Part shown: positions 40,601 to 48,828 of the stretch, piece by piece
Numbering within the stretch: the first letter of the stretch is position 1
How the letters are laid out: every line of letters begins with the position of its first letter
DNA from: Streptomyces ortus
Lineage (GTDB): Bacteria; Actinomycetota; Actinomycetes; Streptomycetales; Streptomycetaceae
NCBI RefSeq assembly: GCF_026341275.1
Contig: NZ_JAIFZO010000002.1
Location: 8,028,118-8,092,117, forward strand
Direction: 5' to 3'
DNA: 64,000 bases
The notes under the pieces: model-generated
The model's input: only the letters and a program-made list of their open reading frames with translations
Databases searched by the model: none
What the model was told of the DNA's origin: nothing
Position numbers and translations under genes: made by a program

Positions 40601-41927
40601 GAGGCACATCTACGACGAGGCGCATCTGATGCTGGGCGAGACCGTTCCGGAGGGGGCGAAGATCAGGCTGCAGAAGGACGCGGCCAACACCTCCAAGTAC
40701 GCGATCGACTTCGTCAGCCTGGAGCAGGTCGCACCGATCGCCAACCCGGACCCGGCCGCGTACGCCGTCCCGGCCGGCTTCGGTCACCAGGACGTGCAGA
40801 ACGCCCTCGACCGGGTGCGCATGGACACCACCGGCAAGCTCACCGGTGTCTACCTGCCGGCGGGCGACTACGAGACGTCGAGCAAGTTCCAGGTGTACGG
40901 CAAGGCCGTGCAGGTGGTCGGCGCCGGGCCGTGGTACACCCAGTTCCACGCCCCCTCGGGCCAGGACAACACCGACATCGGTTTCCGGGCCGAGAACTCC
41001 GCGAAGGGGTCCTCGTTCAAGAACTTCGCCTACTTCGGCAACTACACCTCCCGCATCGACGGGCCGGGCAAGGTGTTCGACTTCGCGAACGTGTCGGACA
41101 TGGTCATCGACAACACCTGGACCGAGCACATGGTGTGCCTCTACTGGGGAGCCAACACCGACCGGGTGACGATCAGCAACGCACGGATCCGCAACACGTT
41201 CGCCGACGCGATCAACATGACCAACGGGTCGACGGACAACCACGTGGTCAACAACGAGTCCCGGGCCTCCGGCGACGACAGCTTCGCGCTGTTCTCCGCG
41301 ATCGACGCGGGCGGCGCCGACATGAAGGACAACCTCTACGAGAACCTGACCTCGATCCTCACCTGGCGGGCCGCGGGCATCGCCGTCTACGGCGGCTACG
41401 ACAACACCTTCCGCAACATCCACATCGCCGACACCCTGGTCTACTCGGGCATCACGATCAGCTCGCTGGACTTCGGCTATCCGATGAACGGGTTCGGCAC
41501 CGGACCGACGACCGTGGAGAACGTCTCGGTGGTCCGCTCCGGCGGCCACTTCTGGGGCAGCCAGACCTTCCCCGGCATCTGGCTGTTCTCCGCCTCCAAG
41601 GTCTTCCAGGGCATCCGCGTCAACGACGTGGACATCGTGGACCCGACCTACAGCGGGATCATGTTCCAGACCCAGTACGACGCCGGCGGGCGGCCCATCA
41701 ACCCGATCAAGGACACGATCCTCACCGACATCTCGGTGACGGGGGCCCGGAAGTGCGGGGACGCCTACGACGCGAAGTCCGGGTTCGGGCTGTGGGCCAA
41801 CGAGCTGCCGGAGCCGGGTCAGGGTCCGGCGGTCGGCGAGGTCACCTTCAACGGCCTGAGGTTCGGCGGCAACGCCGTGGACGTCCGCAACACCACCTCC
41901 ACCTTCAAGATCAACATCAACCCCTGA
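37641..41927 (+). CDS. secreted multidomain GH87 alpha-1,3-glucanase
   Basis: A 1428-residue secreted enzyme. A signal peptide (RRWRGTAAVLATLLLLLGLPSLTG, cut after AEA) is followed by two discoidin modules (about 40-310), two fibronectin type III modules (320-500; LAYTEPATGQIRLTWKASDDNTGVTGYDVY and a near copy), a third discoidin, two CARDB-like modules, a CBM6/35-like module (YEAEDG) and a beta-helix catalytic domain. Asp1189, Asp1212 and Asp1213 (FADAINMTNG and ASGDDSFALFS) repeat the GH87 spacing. The many binding modules suggest attack on insoluble alpha-1,3-glucan. ATG 37641 was chosen for the signal peptide; the frame opens 30 codons earlier. Confidence 0.85.
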   Translation: MRPQRRRWRGTAAVLATLLLLLGLPSLTGAAEAAGPDLAAGRPATASSAHAEYAADNITDGNQGTYWQSAGSAFPQWVQTDLGSSARVDEVVLRLPAGWESRSQTLSVQGSADGTSFTTLKTSASYAFSPGSANTVTVNFPAAQARHIRIQITANTGWQAAQLSALEVREAGDSSANLARGRTLTAASHNETYVPANAADGNKASYWESRNNALPQWIQVDLASSVRVDRVVLRLPDGWGARSQTLKLQGSANGTDFTDLTASKAYAFAPGDGNSVTISFDATTTRYVRVLVTANTVQPAAQLSELEVYGPATGDTQAPSAPTDLAYTEPATGQIRLTWKASDDNTGVTGYDVYANNELLTSVAGTVTTYTDNRPGSATVSYFVRAKDAAGNVSGNSNTVTRRGDSGDTQAPTAPANLSLTEPAAGQIRLAWNASSDNTGVTGYEVYANNSLLTTVGGTVTTYTDNRSASATVSYFVRAKDAAGNVSGDSNTVTRNGSSGSGSNLAVGKPITASSTVHTFAAENANDNSTSTYWEGSGHPATLTVKLGANADVSSLVLKLNPDSSWGARTQNIQVLGREQDASGHTSLVAAKDYAFNPSSGNSVTVPVTARVADVQLRFTSNTGAPAGQLAEFQVIGNAAPNPDLEVTALTAAPASPVESDEITLTATVRNSGESAAPASSLALRLGGTKVATASVAALAAGATRTVSASIGARDAGTYQLSAVADEAGAVFEQNETNNTYTSPTSLVVRPVSSSDLVPVLTTTPSGPADGDTVTFKAAVRNQGTTASAGGTHGITVTLVDSKGATVKTLTGSYDGTIAAGATTGAVTLGTWTAANGSYTVRTTVAADANELPVKRENNTASQSLFVGRGANMPYDMYEAEDGTTGGGAATVGPNRTVGDLAGEASGRKAVTLNSTGEYVEFTTKAATNTLVTRFSIPDSAGGGGTDATLNVYVNGTFRKALPLTSKYAWLYGAEAGPGNSPSAGAPRHIYDEAHLMLGETVPEGAKIRLQKDAANTSKYAIDFVSLEQVAPIANPDPAAYAVPAGFGHQDVQNALDRVRMDTTGKLTGVYLPAGDYETSSKFQVYGKAVQVVGAGPWYTQFHAPSGQDNTDIGFRAENSAKGSSFKNFAYFGNYTSRIDGPGKVFDFANVSDMVIDNTWTEHMVCLYWGANTDRVTISNARIRNTFADAINMTNGSTDNHVVNNESRASGDDSFALFSAIDAGGADMKDNLYENLTSILTWRAAGIAVYGGYDNTFRNIHIADTLVYSGITISSLDFGYPMNGFGTGPTTVENVSVVRSGGHFWGSQTFPGIWLFSASKVFQGIRVNDVDIVDPTYSGIMFQTQYDAGGRPINPIKDTILTDISVTGARKCGDAYDAKSGFGLWANELPEPGQGPAVGEVTFNGLRFGGNAVDVRNTTSTFKININP

Positions 41928-41978
41928 GGAACAAGCCTGAGAACCAAGCCTGAGAACCAACCCCTGAGAATCAACTCC
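41925..41978 (+). repeat. 13-14-bp tandem repeat beginning at the GH87 stop codon
   Basis: TGAGGAACAAGCC, TGAGAACCAAGCC, TGAGAACCAACCCC and TGAGAATCAACTCC follow one another from 41925, and each unit begins with a TGA, the first being the stop codon itself. A fifth truncated unit starts at 41979. Confidence 0.9.
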
Positions 41979-42009
41979 TGAGACGGGCCGGAAGGAGGCT
42001 CCGAGGTTG

Positions 42010-42041
42010 GCGCAAGCCGTTTGCGCGGCTTGCGCTAGCCT
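42010..42041 (+). promoter_or_regulatory. LacI operator and leaderless promoter
   Basis: Arms GCGCAAGCC (42010-42018) and GGCTTGCGC (42027-42035) form a perfect 26-bp palindrome with an 8-base centre. TAGCCT (42036-42041) is a good streptomycete -10 and predicts transcription starting at or next to the ATG at 42049, giving a leaderless mRNA. LacI binding would cover the promoter, implying autoregulation. Confidence 0.7.
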
Positions 42042-42048
42042 TGCGCTC

Positions 42049-43059
42049 ATGACGCGACGACTTGCTCAGGTAGCCAAGAAGGTTGGAGTCAGCGAGGCCA
42101 CGGTCAGCCGGGTCCTCAACGGCAAGCCCGGAGTGTCGGACAGCACCCGGCAGTCCGTGCTCACCGCGCTGGACGTCCTCGGCTACGAGCGTCCCACCCA
42201 ACTGCGCGGCGAGCGGGCGCGTCTGGTCGGCCTGGTCCTGCCCGAACTGCAGAACCCGATCTTCCCCCTGTTCGCCGAGGTCATCGGCGGCGCGCTGGCC
42301 CAGCAGGGGCTCACCCCGGTGCTGTGCACCCAGACCAAGGGCGGCGTCTCCGAGGCGGACTACGTGGAACTGCTGCTCCAGCAGCACGTGTCCGGCGTGG
42401 TGTTCGCGGGTGGCGGCCTGTTCGCCCAGGCGGACGCGCCGCACGACCACTACCGGCAGCTCGCCGAACGGCGTATCCCGGTGGTGCTCATCAACGCCCC
42501 GATCGAGGGCCTCGACTTCCCGTGTGTCTCCTGCGACGACGCCGTGGCGGTCGAGCAGGCGTGGCGCCACCTCACGCTGCTGGGGCACGAGCGCATCGGC
42601 GTGGTCCTCGGCCCGAGCGACCACATCCCCTCCCGGCGCAAGCTCGCCGCTGCCAGGACCGCCGCGGAGGCGGCCGGCGGCTCCCTGCCCGACGCGTACG
42701 TGGAGCGCTCGATGTTCTCCCTGGAGGGCGGCCAGGCGGCCACCACCCGCCTGCTCGACCGCGGCGTCACGGGTGTCGTCTGCGCCAGTGACCCGCTCGC
42801 GCTCGGCGCCATCCGGGCCGCCCGCAGGCGGGGCCTCGCGGTGCCCGAGCAGGTCTCGGTCGTCGGCTACGACGACTCGGCCTTCATGAACTGCACCGAA
42901 CCCCCGCTGACCACCGTCCGCCAGCCCGTCGAGGCCATGGGGCGGGCCGCCGTGGACCTGTTGTGCGCCCAGATCCAGGGCGCCGAGGTCCAGCCCGGCG
43001 AGCTGCTGTTCGAGCCGGAACTGGTGGTCCGCGGCTCGACGACGCAGGCTCCCCGGTAG
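42049..43059 (+). CDS. LacI-family transcriptional regulator of the glucan locus
   Basis: A 336-residue LacI/GalR regulator. The helix-turn-helix and hinge are RLAQVAKKVGVSEATVSRVLNGKPGVSDSTR; the effector domain has RARLVGLVLPELQNPIFPLFAEVI, SCDDAVAVEQAWRHL and, near the end, VSVVGYDDSAFM and PLTTVRQPVEAMG. No Shine-Dalgarno precedes ATG 42049. It lies between the secreted GH87 genes and a sugar ABC importer; the matching CTTGCG words in their control regions support a role as repressor released by a glucan-derived oligosaccharide. Confidence 0.9.
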   Translation: MTRRLAQVAKKVGVSEATVSRVLNGKPGVSDSTRQSVLTALDVLGYERPTQLRGERARLVGLVLPELQNPIFPLFAEVIGGALAQQGLTPVLCTQTKGGVSEADYVELLLQQHVSGVVFAGGGLFAQADAPHDHYRQLAERRIPVVLINAPIEGLDFPCVSCDDAVAVEQAWRHLTLLGHERIGVVLGPSDHIPSRRKLAAARTAAEAAGGSLPDAYVERSMFSLEGGQAATTRLLDRGVTGVVCASDPLALGAIRAARRRGLAVPEQVSVVGYDDSAFMNCTEPPLTTVRQPVEAMGRAAVDLLCAQIQGAEVQPGELLFEPELVVRGSTTQAPR

Positions 43060-43085
43060 CGGTCCCCGTACCGTCCCCCGGCACG

Positions 43086-43120
43086 GAAGCGCGGCGAGGC
43101 CCTCCGGCCCGCCGCGCTTC
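43086..43120 (+). terminator. hairpin after the LacI gene
   Basis: GAAGCGCGGCG (43086) pairs with CGCCGCGCTTC (ending 43120), an 11-bp perfect stem about 27 bases after the LacI stop. It separates the regulator transcript from the ABC operon. A further CTTGCG at 43123-43128 lies just beyond. Confidence 0.75.
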
Positions 43121-43293
43121 TGCTTGCGCGCACGCACCTCTCCGGGATCACTCGTATGCGTCGTGCTGTCAATCATTTACAAAAGCTGCGCGGGATATTG
43201 CGGTCATCTGTTCGCGGTGGTTGAGTGTGCGGCGCCCCACATCGCACCGGCGATGAGGGCGCCTTCCACGTTCATGCCCGAAGGGGACCACCC

Positions 43294-44712
43294 ATGAGAA
43301 GAGCTCGGTTCCGCCGCACCCGTCGCGTCGGCGCGGTCACCCTCGCGTCCGCGCTCACGCTGACGGCACTCGCCGCCTGCGGTACGAGCAGCAGCGGCGA
43401 CGACGGCGACAACGGCTCCGGCAACGGCGCCAAGGCCGACCCCGCCGCACCGCTGGACCCGAAGACGAAGGTGTCCATCTCCATCGACTGCATGCCCCCC
43501 GCGGCGAAGGCGGCCGAGCTCAGGCAGTGGAACGAGGACGTCAAGGAGTTCAACAAAAAGTACCCGAACGTCACCATCGAGGGCCGTTCCACGCCGGGGC
43601 AGTGTCTGGAGCCGCCGCGCTTCACCGCGATGCTCAAGGCGAAGTCCCAGCCCGACGTGTTCTACACCTACTTCACCGACCTGCCCCAGGTCCTCGACAA
43701 CGACGGCGCCCAGGACATCACCGCCTACGTCAACGACAAGAGCGTCCCGCTGCTGAAGGACATCGACCCCGACGTCCTCGGCTCGCTGAAGAAGGACGGC
43801 AAGCTCTACGGCCTGCCCACCAGCAACTACCGCATGGGCCTGCTCATCAACCGCAAGCTCTTCAAGGAAGCCGGCCTCGACCCGGACGCCCCGCCGAAGA
43901 CCTGGGACGAGGTCCGCAGCGCGGCCAAGAAGATCGCGGATCTCGGCGGCGGTGTCGCCGGCTTCGGCGAGTACAGCGCGGCCAACACCGGCGGCTGGCA
44001 CTTCACCGCGCAGATGTACAGCCTCGGCGGCGACGTCGTCGACGCGAGCGGCAAGAAGGCCGCTTTCAACGACGGGACCGGCAAGCAGGTCGCGGAGAAC
44101 CTGCACGCCATGCGCTGGGACGACGACTCCATGGGCAAGACCCAGCTGCTGAAGTGGGGCGACCTCCAGAAGCAGATCGCCACCGACAAGCTGGGCATGT
44201 TCCTCGCCGCGCCCGACGACGTCACCTACATGGTCCAGCAACTCGGCGCCAAGTACGCGAACTTCGGCATGGGACCCATACCGGGCGGTGAGAACACCCT
44301 CGCCGGCGGCAACAACTACATGATCAAGCAGGGCATCTCGGCCGACAAGGTCAAGGCCGCCGTCGCCTGGCTGAACTTCAAGTTCACCACGGTCGGCAAG
44401 GGCCAGTACGACTGGAAGCGCTCCAAGGCGGACGACCTGCCCGTGGGGCTCCCGCAGCCCAACCTGTGGCTGAACGGCTCCAAGACCAAGGACGACGCGG
44501 CCCGCAAGGAGTTCGCCACCATGCCGGTGGAGAACTTCAAGGCGTTCACCGACAACCCCGTCCCGGGCAAGGCCGAACCGCCCAAGGCCCAGGAGATCTA
44601 CAAGGTCCTCGACAACGTTATGTCGGGCATCCTCACCAACAAGGACGCCGACATCGACAAGCTCCTGTCCACCGCCGAGTCCCAGGTCAACCAGGTCCTC
44701 GCAACCCAGTGA
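43294..44712 (+). CDS. sugar ABC transporter substrate-binding lipoprotein
   Basis: A 472-residue solute-binding protein of the carbohydrate (CUT1) class. The signal LASALTLTALAAC has a proper lipobox with Cys29, followed by a Ser/Gly/Asp linker. The mature domain includes NVTIEGRSTPGQCLEPPRF, NYRMGLLINRKLFKEAGLD and a late ADIDKLLSTAESQVNQVL. It should bind a malto-, nigero- or related alpha-gluco-oligosaccharide and deliver it to the permeases. AAGGGGA precedes ATG 43294. Confidence 0.9.
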   Translation: MRRARFRRTRRVGAVTLASALTLTALAACGTSSSGDDGDNGSGNGAKADPAAPLDPKTKVSISIDCMPPAAKAAELRQWNEDVKEFNKKYPNVTIEGRSTPGQCLEPPRFTAMLKAKSQPDVFYTYFTDLPQVLDNDGAQDITAYVNDKSVPLLKDIDPDVLGSLKKDGKLYGLPTSNYRMGLLINRKLFKEAGLDPDAPPKTWDEVRSAAKKIADLGGGVAGFGEYSAANTGGWHFTAQMYSLGGDVVDASGKKAAFNDGTGKQVAENLHAMRWDDDSMGKTQLLKWGDLQKQIATDKLGMFLAAPDDVTYMVQQLGAKYANFGMGPIPGGENTLAGGNNYMIKQGISADKVKAAVAWLNFKFTTVGKGQYDWKRSKADDLPVGLPQPNLWLNGSKTKDDAARKEFATMPVENFKAFTDNPVPGKAEPPKAQEIYKVLDNVMSGILTNKDADIDKLLSTAESQVNQVLATQ

Positions 44713-44786
44713 CCGCGCGGAGGCCGGGCGGGTGGGACCACCGCCCGGCCCGCCCGCGCGCCGCCGCAGCACGTCAAGGAGCGAGC

Positions 44787-45749
44787 ATGTCGGCCCCCAC
44801 CCTCACCAAGGACCCGGCGGTCAAGGACCGCCGGCCCCGCAAGCCCCGCGCCGGTGCGCCGCACCTCCCGGACGGCGGGTTCGGCAAGACCCTGCGCCGC
44901 AACCTCACCGCCCACGGCTTCCTCATCGGAGCGGTGCTGTGCTTCGCCTTCTTCTCCTGGTATCCGATCGTCCGGGAGTTCCTCCTCGCCTTCCAGAAGA
45001 CCGAGGACGGCGACGTCAGCTGGGTGGGCTGGGACAACTTCGTCACCGTCTGGAACGACCCGGCCTTCGGCCAGGCCTGGCGCAACACCCTGTGGTTCAC
45101 CGTGCTGGCCCTGCTCCTCGGCTTCGTCGTCCCGTTCGTCACCGCCCTGATCATCAACGAGTTCCGGCACGGCCAGGGCTACTTGAGGCTGCTCGTCTAC
45201 CTGCCGGTGATGCTCCCGCCGACCGCGTCGGTCCTGCTCTTCAAGTACCTGTACGACCCCGGGTACGGCATGTTCAACGAGATACTCGGCGTCTTCGGCG
45301 TCCCCGCCCAGCAGTGGCTCCAGGACCCGGACACCGCGATGCTCTCCGTGGTCGTCGCCTCGACCTGGATGAACATGGGCGGCGCGACGCTCATCTACCT
45401 GGCCGCGCTCCAGGGCGTACCCGGCGAGCTGTACGAGGCCGCCGAGCTCGACGGCGCGGGACTGTTCCGAAAGGTCTGGCACGTCACCGTCCCGCAGACC
45501 CGGCTCATCCTGCTGCTGATGCTCCTCATGCAGATCATCGCCACCATGCAGGTCTTCATCGAGCCGTTCCTGCTCACCGGCGGCGCCGGGCCCGAAGGCT
45601 CCACCACCACCGTCGTGTACCTGATCTACCAGTACGCCTTCAACTTCAACAACTACGGCGCCGCGGCGGCGCTCGGCCTGGTCCTGCTCGTCCTGCTGGC
45701 CGGCTTCTCGGCCGTCTACACCAAACTCAACCGCGCCGACCAGGACTAG
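44787..45749 (+). CDS. sugar ABC transporter permease (MalF-like)
   Basis: A 320-residue CUT1-class permease with six membrane helices after a basic N-terminal tail (DRRPRKPRAG). The ATPase-contact EAA loop is EAAELDGAGLFRKVWHVTVPQTR, and ends with a helix LGLVLLVLLAGFSAVYTKL. AAGGAG lies six bases before ATG 44787. It partners with the next gene. No ATPase gene is present; in Streptomyces the shared ATPase MsiK normally serves such importers. Confidence 0.92.
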   Translation: MSAPTLTKDPAVKDRRPRKPRAGAPHLPDGGFGKTLRRNLTAHGFLIGAVLCFAFFSWYPIVREFLLAFQKTEDGDVSWVGWDNFVTVWNDPAFGQAWRNTLWFTVLALLLGFVVPFVTALIINEFRHGQGYLRLLVYLPVMLPPTASVLLFKYLYDPGYGMFNEILGVFGVPAQQWLQDPDTAMLSVVVASTWMNMGGATLIYLAALQGVPGELYEAAELDGAGLFRKVWHVTVPQTRLILLLMLLMQIIATMQVFIEPFLLTGGAGPEGSTTTVVYLIYQYAFNFNNYGAAAALGLVLLVLLAGFSAVYTKLNRADQD

Positions 45750-45763
45750 GGGGAGACACGCAC

Positions 45764-46639
45764 ATGTCCACTCGCACGCTCATCTCGCCCGCCCAGCTGG
45801 CCCGCCCGCGCGGCAAGGCCCTGTACTGGGTGTGCTTCGCGCTCGTCGTCGTGCTGTTCACCCTGGCCTTCCTCGGCCCGCTGTACTGGATGGTGTCCAG
45901 CGGGCTCAAGACCACCCAGGAAGCGGTCCAGACCCCGCCCACCTGGGTGCCGGGATCCGTCCACCCGGAGAACTACAAGCGGGCCTGGGAGGTGATGGAC
46001 CTGGCCAAACTCCTCCTCAACACCCTCTACTACGCGTTCGGCGCGCTCGCCTTCCAGCTGGTGCTCGACGTCGCCGCCGCCTACTCCCTGTCCAGACTGC
46101 GGCCCGTCCTCGGCAAGATGATCCTCGGTCTGATGCTCGCCACCCTGATGATCCCGGCGACCGTCCTCGTCGTACCGCAGTACCTCACCGCGCTCGACGT
46201 GCCCCTCGTGCAGCGCAACCTGCTCAACTCGCCCTGGGCGATCTGGCTCCCGTCGGTCACCAACGCCTTCAACATCTTCCTGCTCAAGCGCTTCTTCGAC
46301 TCGATCCCCAAGGAACTCCTCGACGCGGCCTCGATGGACGGCGCGGGACCCCTGCGTGTCCTGTGGTCCATCGTCCTGCCGGTCTCCCGGCCCATCCTCG
46401 GTGTGGTGTCCATCTTCGCCGTCGTCGGAGTCTGGAAGGACTTCCTCTGGCCGATGCTGGTCCTGCCCGACCCTTCGAAACAGACCCTGGCCGTGGGCAT
46501 CTACTCCCTGGCGACCAGCGTCCCCGAGAACGTCCTGATCGCCTCCCTGACCATCGCGTCCCTGCCCACGCTCATCCTCTTCCTCATCTTCCAGCGCAAC
46601 ATCATGAGCGGGCTGACGGCCGGCGGCCTCAAGGGCTGA
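45764..46639 (+). CDS. sugar ABC transporter permease (MalG-like)
   Basis: A 291-residue CUT1-class permease with six membrane helices. It starts with a short tail and helix YWVCFALVVVLFTLAFLGPLYWMVSSGLK; the EAA loop is ELLDAASMDGAGPLRVLWSIVLPVSRP and the C-terminus is the usual FLIFQRNIMSGLTAGGLKG. GGGGAG precedes ATG 45764, 14 bases after the MalF-like stop. It should complete the transport channel with that protein. Confidence 0.92.
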   Translation: MSTRTLISPAQLARPRGKALYWVCFALVVVLFTLAFLGPLYWMVSSGLKTTQEAVQTPPTWVPGSVHPENYKRAWEVMDLAKLLLNTLYYAFGALAFQLVLDVAAAYSLSRLRPVLGKMILGLMLATLMIPATVLVVPQYLTALDVPLVQRNLLNSPWAIWLPSVTNAFNIFLLKRFFDSIPKELLDAASMDGAGPLRVLWSIVLPVSRPILGVVSIFAVVGVWKDFLWPMLVLPDPSKQTLAVGIYSLATSVPENVLIASLTIASLPTLILFLIFQRNIMSGLTAGGLKG

Positions 46640-46693
46640 CCGAGCACCACCCTCCCGCTGCGAACGAACCTCACGCAGGCGCCCCCACCGATC

Positions 46694-46744
46694 CTCCGCC
46701 GCCGCCCCGTTCCCGACGCCTCGCTGTCCGGGACGGCGGCGGAG
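46694..46744 (+). terminator. intra-operon hairpin between permease and GH13 genes
   Basis: CTCCGCCGCCG (46694-46704) pairs perfectly with CGGCGGCGGAG (46734-46744). It lies in the 134-base gap before the glucosidase and may attenuate its expression or protect the upstream transporter mRNA. Confidence 0.6.
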
Positions 46745-46773
46745 AACCACCCCTGCCCCGAAAGGACCGACAC

Positions 46774-48390
46774 GTGGCAGCCCCTCAGCCCGCAACGACC
46801 CCCGGACACACCGACGACTGGTGGCGCGGTGCCGCCATCTACCAGGTGTATCCGCGCAGCTTCGCCGACGGCGACGGTGACGGCACCGGGGACCTCGCGG
46901 GCGTCCGGTCGAGATTGCCCTACCTCGCCGAACTGGGCGTCGACGCGATCTGGTTCACCCCCTGGTACCTGTCCCCGCTCGCCGACGGCGGCTACGACGT
47001 CGCCGACTACCGGGTCATCGACCCCGCCTTCGGCGACCTGGCCGAGGCCGAGCGGCTGATCGCCGAGGCCCGCGCGCTGGGCATCCGCACCATCGTGGAC
47101 ATCGTGCCCAACCATGTCTCAGACCAGCACGCCTGGTTCCGGGCCGCACTCGCCGCCGGACCCGGGAGTCCCGAGCGCAAGCTCTTCCACTTCCGCCCGG
47201 GCCGCGGTGAACACGGCGAACTCCCGCCCAACGACTGGCCGTCGCAGTTCTCCGGCCAGACCTGGACCCGGGTCGAGGACGGGGAGTGGTACCTGCACCT
47301 GTTCACCCCGCAGCAGCCCGACCTCAACTGGGCGCACCCCACCGTGCGGGAGGAGCACGAGGAGGTACTGCGGTTCTGGTTCGAGCGCGGAGTGGCGGGT
47401 GTGCGCATCGACTCCGCCGCACTGCCCGCCAAGGACCCCGACCTGCCCGAGTTCGTGGAGGGCCGCGACCCCCACCCGTACATCGACCGGGACGACCTGC
47501 ACGAGATCTACCGCTCCTGGCGGCGCATCGCCGACGAGTACGGGGGTGTCTTCGTCGGTGAGGTGTGGCTGCCGGACTCCGAACGCTTCGCCCGCTACCT
47601 CCGCCCCGACGAACTGCACACCGCGTTCAACTTCAGCTTCCTGTCCTGCCCCTGGGACGCGGCCAGGCTGCGCGCGGCCATCGACGACACCCTCGCCGAG
47701 CACGCCCCCGTCGGCGCCCCGGCCACCTGGGTGCTGTGCAACCACGACGTCACCCGCACGGTCACCCGCTACGGGCGCCAGGACACCGGCTTCGACTTCG
47801 CGGCCAAGACCTACGGCACGCCGACCGACCTGCGGCTCGGCACCCGCAGGGCACGCGCCGCCGCCCTGCTCACCCTCGCCCTCCCCGGCTCCGTCTACCT
47901 CTACCAGGGCGAGGAACTGGGCCTGCCCGAGGCGGACATCCCCCGGGACCGCATCCAGGACCCGATGCACTTCCGTTCCGGCGGCACCGACCCGGGCCGC
48001 GACGGCTGCCGGGTCCCGCTGCCCTGGACGGCCGACGCCCCGTACGCCGGTTTCGGCTCGGCGGTCGAACCCTGGCTGCCTCAGCCCGAGGGCTGGTCCG
48101 CGTACGCCGCCGACCGCGAGGCCGACGATCCCGGTTCCATGCTCAGCCTCTACCGCGCCGCGCTGGCACTGCGCCGCGCCGACCCGGCCCTCGGTGACGG
48201 CCCCCTGCGCTGGCTGCCCTGCCCCGACGGCGTCCTCACCTTCGGCCGCTCCCCGGACCTGATCTGCGTGGTGAACCTCGCCGACGACCCGGCCGTCCTG
48301 CCGGACCACACGGAGCTGCTTCTCTCCAGCGGCCCCTTGGACGCCGACGGCCGACTCCCCTCCGACACGGCGGCGTGGCTGCGGAGTTGA
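46774..48390 (+). CDS. GH13 alpha-glucosidase (oligo-glucosidase type)
   Basis: A 538-residue cytoplasmic glycoside hydrolase family 13 enzyme without a signal peptide. The start WWRGAAIYQVYPRSFADGDGDGTGDLAG is typical of oligo-1,6-/alpha-glucosidases. Conserved regions are DIVPNHVSDQH, the nucleophile region GVRIDSAA (Asp), the acid/base GEVWL (Glu) and NHDVTR. It probably hydrolyses imported alpha-gluco-oligosaccharides to glucose. GTG 46774 has AAAGGA at the correct distance. It is the last gene of the ABC operon. Confidence 0.9.
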   Translation: MAAPQPATTPGHTDDWWRGAAIYQVYPRSFADGDGDGTGDLAGVRSRLPYLAELGVDAIWFTPWYLSPLADGGYDVADYRVIDPAFGDLAEAERLIAEARALGIRTIVDIVPNHVSDQHAWFRAALAAGPGSPERKLFHFRPGRGEHGELPPNDWPSQFSGQTWTRVEDGEWYLHLFTPQQPDLNWAHPTVREEHEEVLRFWFERGVAGVRIDSAALPAKDPDLPEFVEGRDPHPYIDRDDLHEIYRSWRRIADEYGGVFVGEVWLPDSERFARYLRPDELHTAFNFSFLSCPWDAARLRAAIDDTLAEHAPVGAPATWVLCNHDVTRTVTRYGRQDTGFDFAAKTYGTPTDLRLGTRRARAAALLTLALPGSVYLYQGEELGLPEADIPRDRIQDPMHFRSGGTDPGRDGCRVPLPWTADAPYAGFGSAVEPWLPQPEGWSAYAADREADDPGSMLSLYRAALALRRADPALGDGPLRWLPCPDGVLTFGRSPDLICVVNLADDPAVLPDHTELLLSSGPLDADGRLPSDTAAWLRS

Positions 48391-48411
48391 GAGCACACGG
48401 CAGCCAGTGAC

Positions 48412-48590
48412 CTACTTGTTCAGGGCCGCCGCACCCGCCCGGGCGTACTTCTCGTCGAGGTCGCCCGAGGGTGCGCCCGCCACGCCGACGCCCGCGACCG
48501 GCGCGCCCTTCGCGGTGACCGGGGCGCCGCCCGCGAGGAACAGCGTGCCCGGGATGTCCTTCAGGTTCGGGGACTGCTCCTGACGGCTGA
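48412..48590 (-). pseudogene. C-terminal remnant of a GlcG/HbpS (heme-degrading) protein
   Basis: The minus strand reads a 55-60-residue tail with LFLAGGAPVTAKGAPVAGVGVAGAPSGDLDEKYARAGAAAL, the characteristic ending of GlcG/HbpS-type proteins. Upstream of codon SRQEQSPNLK the frame is unlike the family and is Ser/Arg-rich, so the N-terminal two thirds are missing. It abuts a response-regulator fragment on the other strand. Confidence 0.7.
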
Positions 48591-48600
48591 CCGGCGGGGC

Positions 48601-48796
48601 GGATGCTCCGCTGCACGTCCTGGTCCTGACCACGTACGACACCGACGCGGACATCACACGGGCGATCGAGGCCGGGGCGACGGGGTATCTGCTGAAGGCC
48701 GAGCGGCCGGAGGAACTGTTCGCAGCGATCGGTGTCGATACGCGGGCGGGGGCGGGGGCGGTGGCGGTCGCCGAAGAACGCCGAGTGCACCCGTGA
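48601..48796 (+). pseudogene. fragment of a NarL-type response regulator receiver domain
   Basis: The plus strand reads ADAPLHVLVLTTYDTDADITRAIEAGATGYLLKAERPEELFAAI, corresponding to the last third of a NarL/FixJ receiver domain including the conserved Thr-Thr-Tyr strand and the Lys of YLLK. There is no phosphoacceptor half and no helix-turn-helix; the frame then reads Gly/Ala-rich and stops at 48796. It is a decayed piece. Confidence 0.75.
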
Positions 48797-48828
48797 ACGG
48801 GCGCGCACTTCGAGAGGGACAGAGGTGC

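Noticed and set aside
39876..42050. Minus-strand 724-residue frame over the second GH87 catalytic domain
   Set aside because: It is a shadow of the plus-strand gene, which has signal peptide, modules and catalytic residues.
43160..43205. Exact promoter for the sugar importer operon
   Set aside because: TTTACA and GATATT are present but only 12 bases apart, and other pairs give 21 bases, so no acceptable -35/-10 spacing could be assigned.
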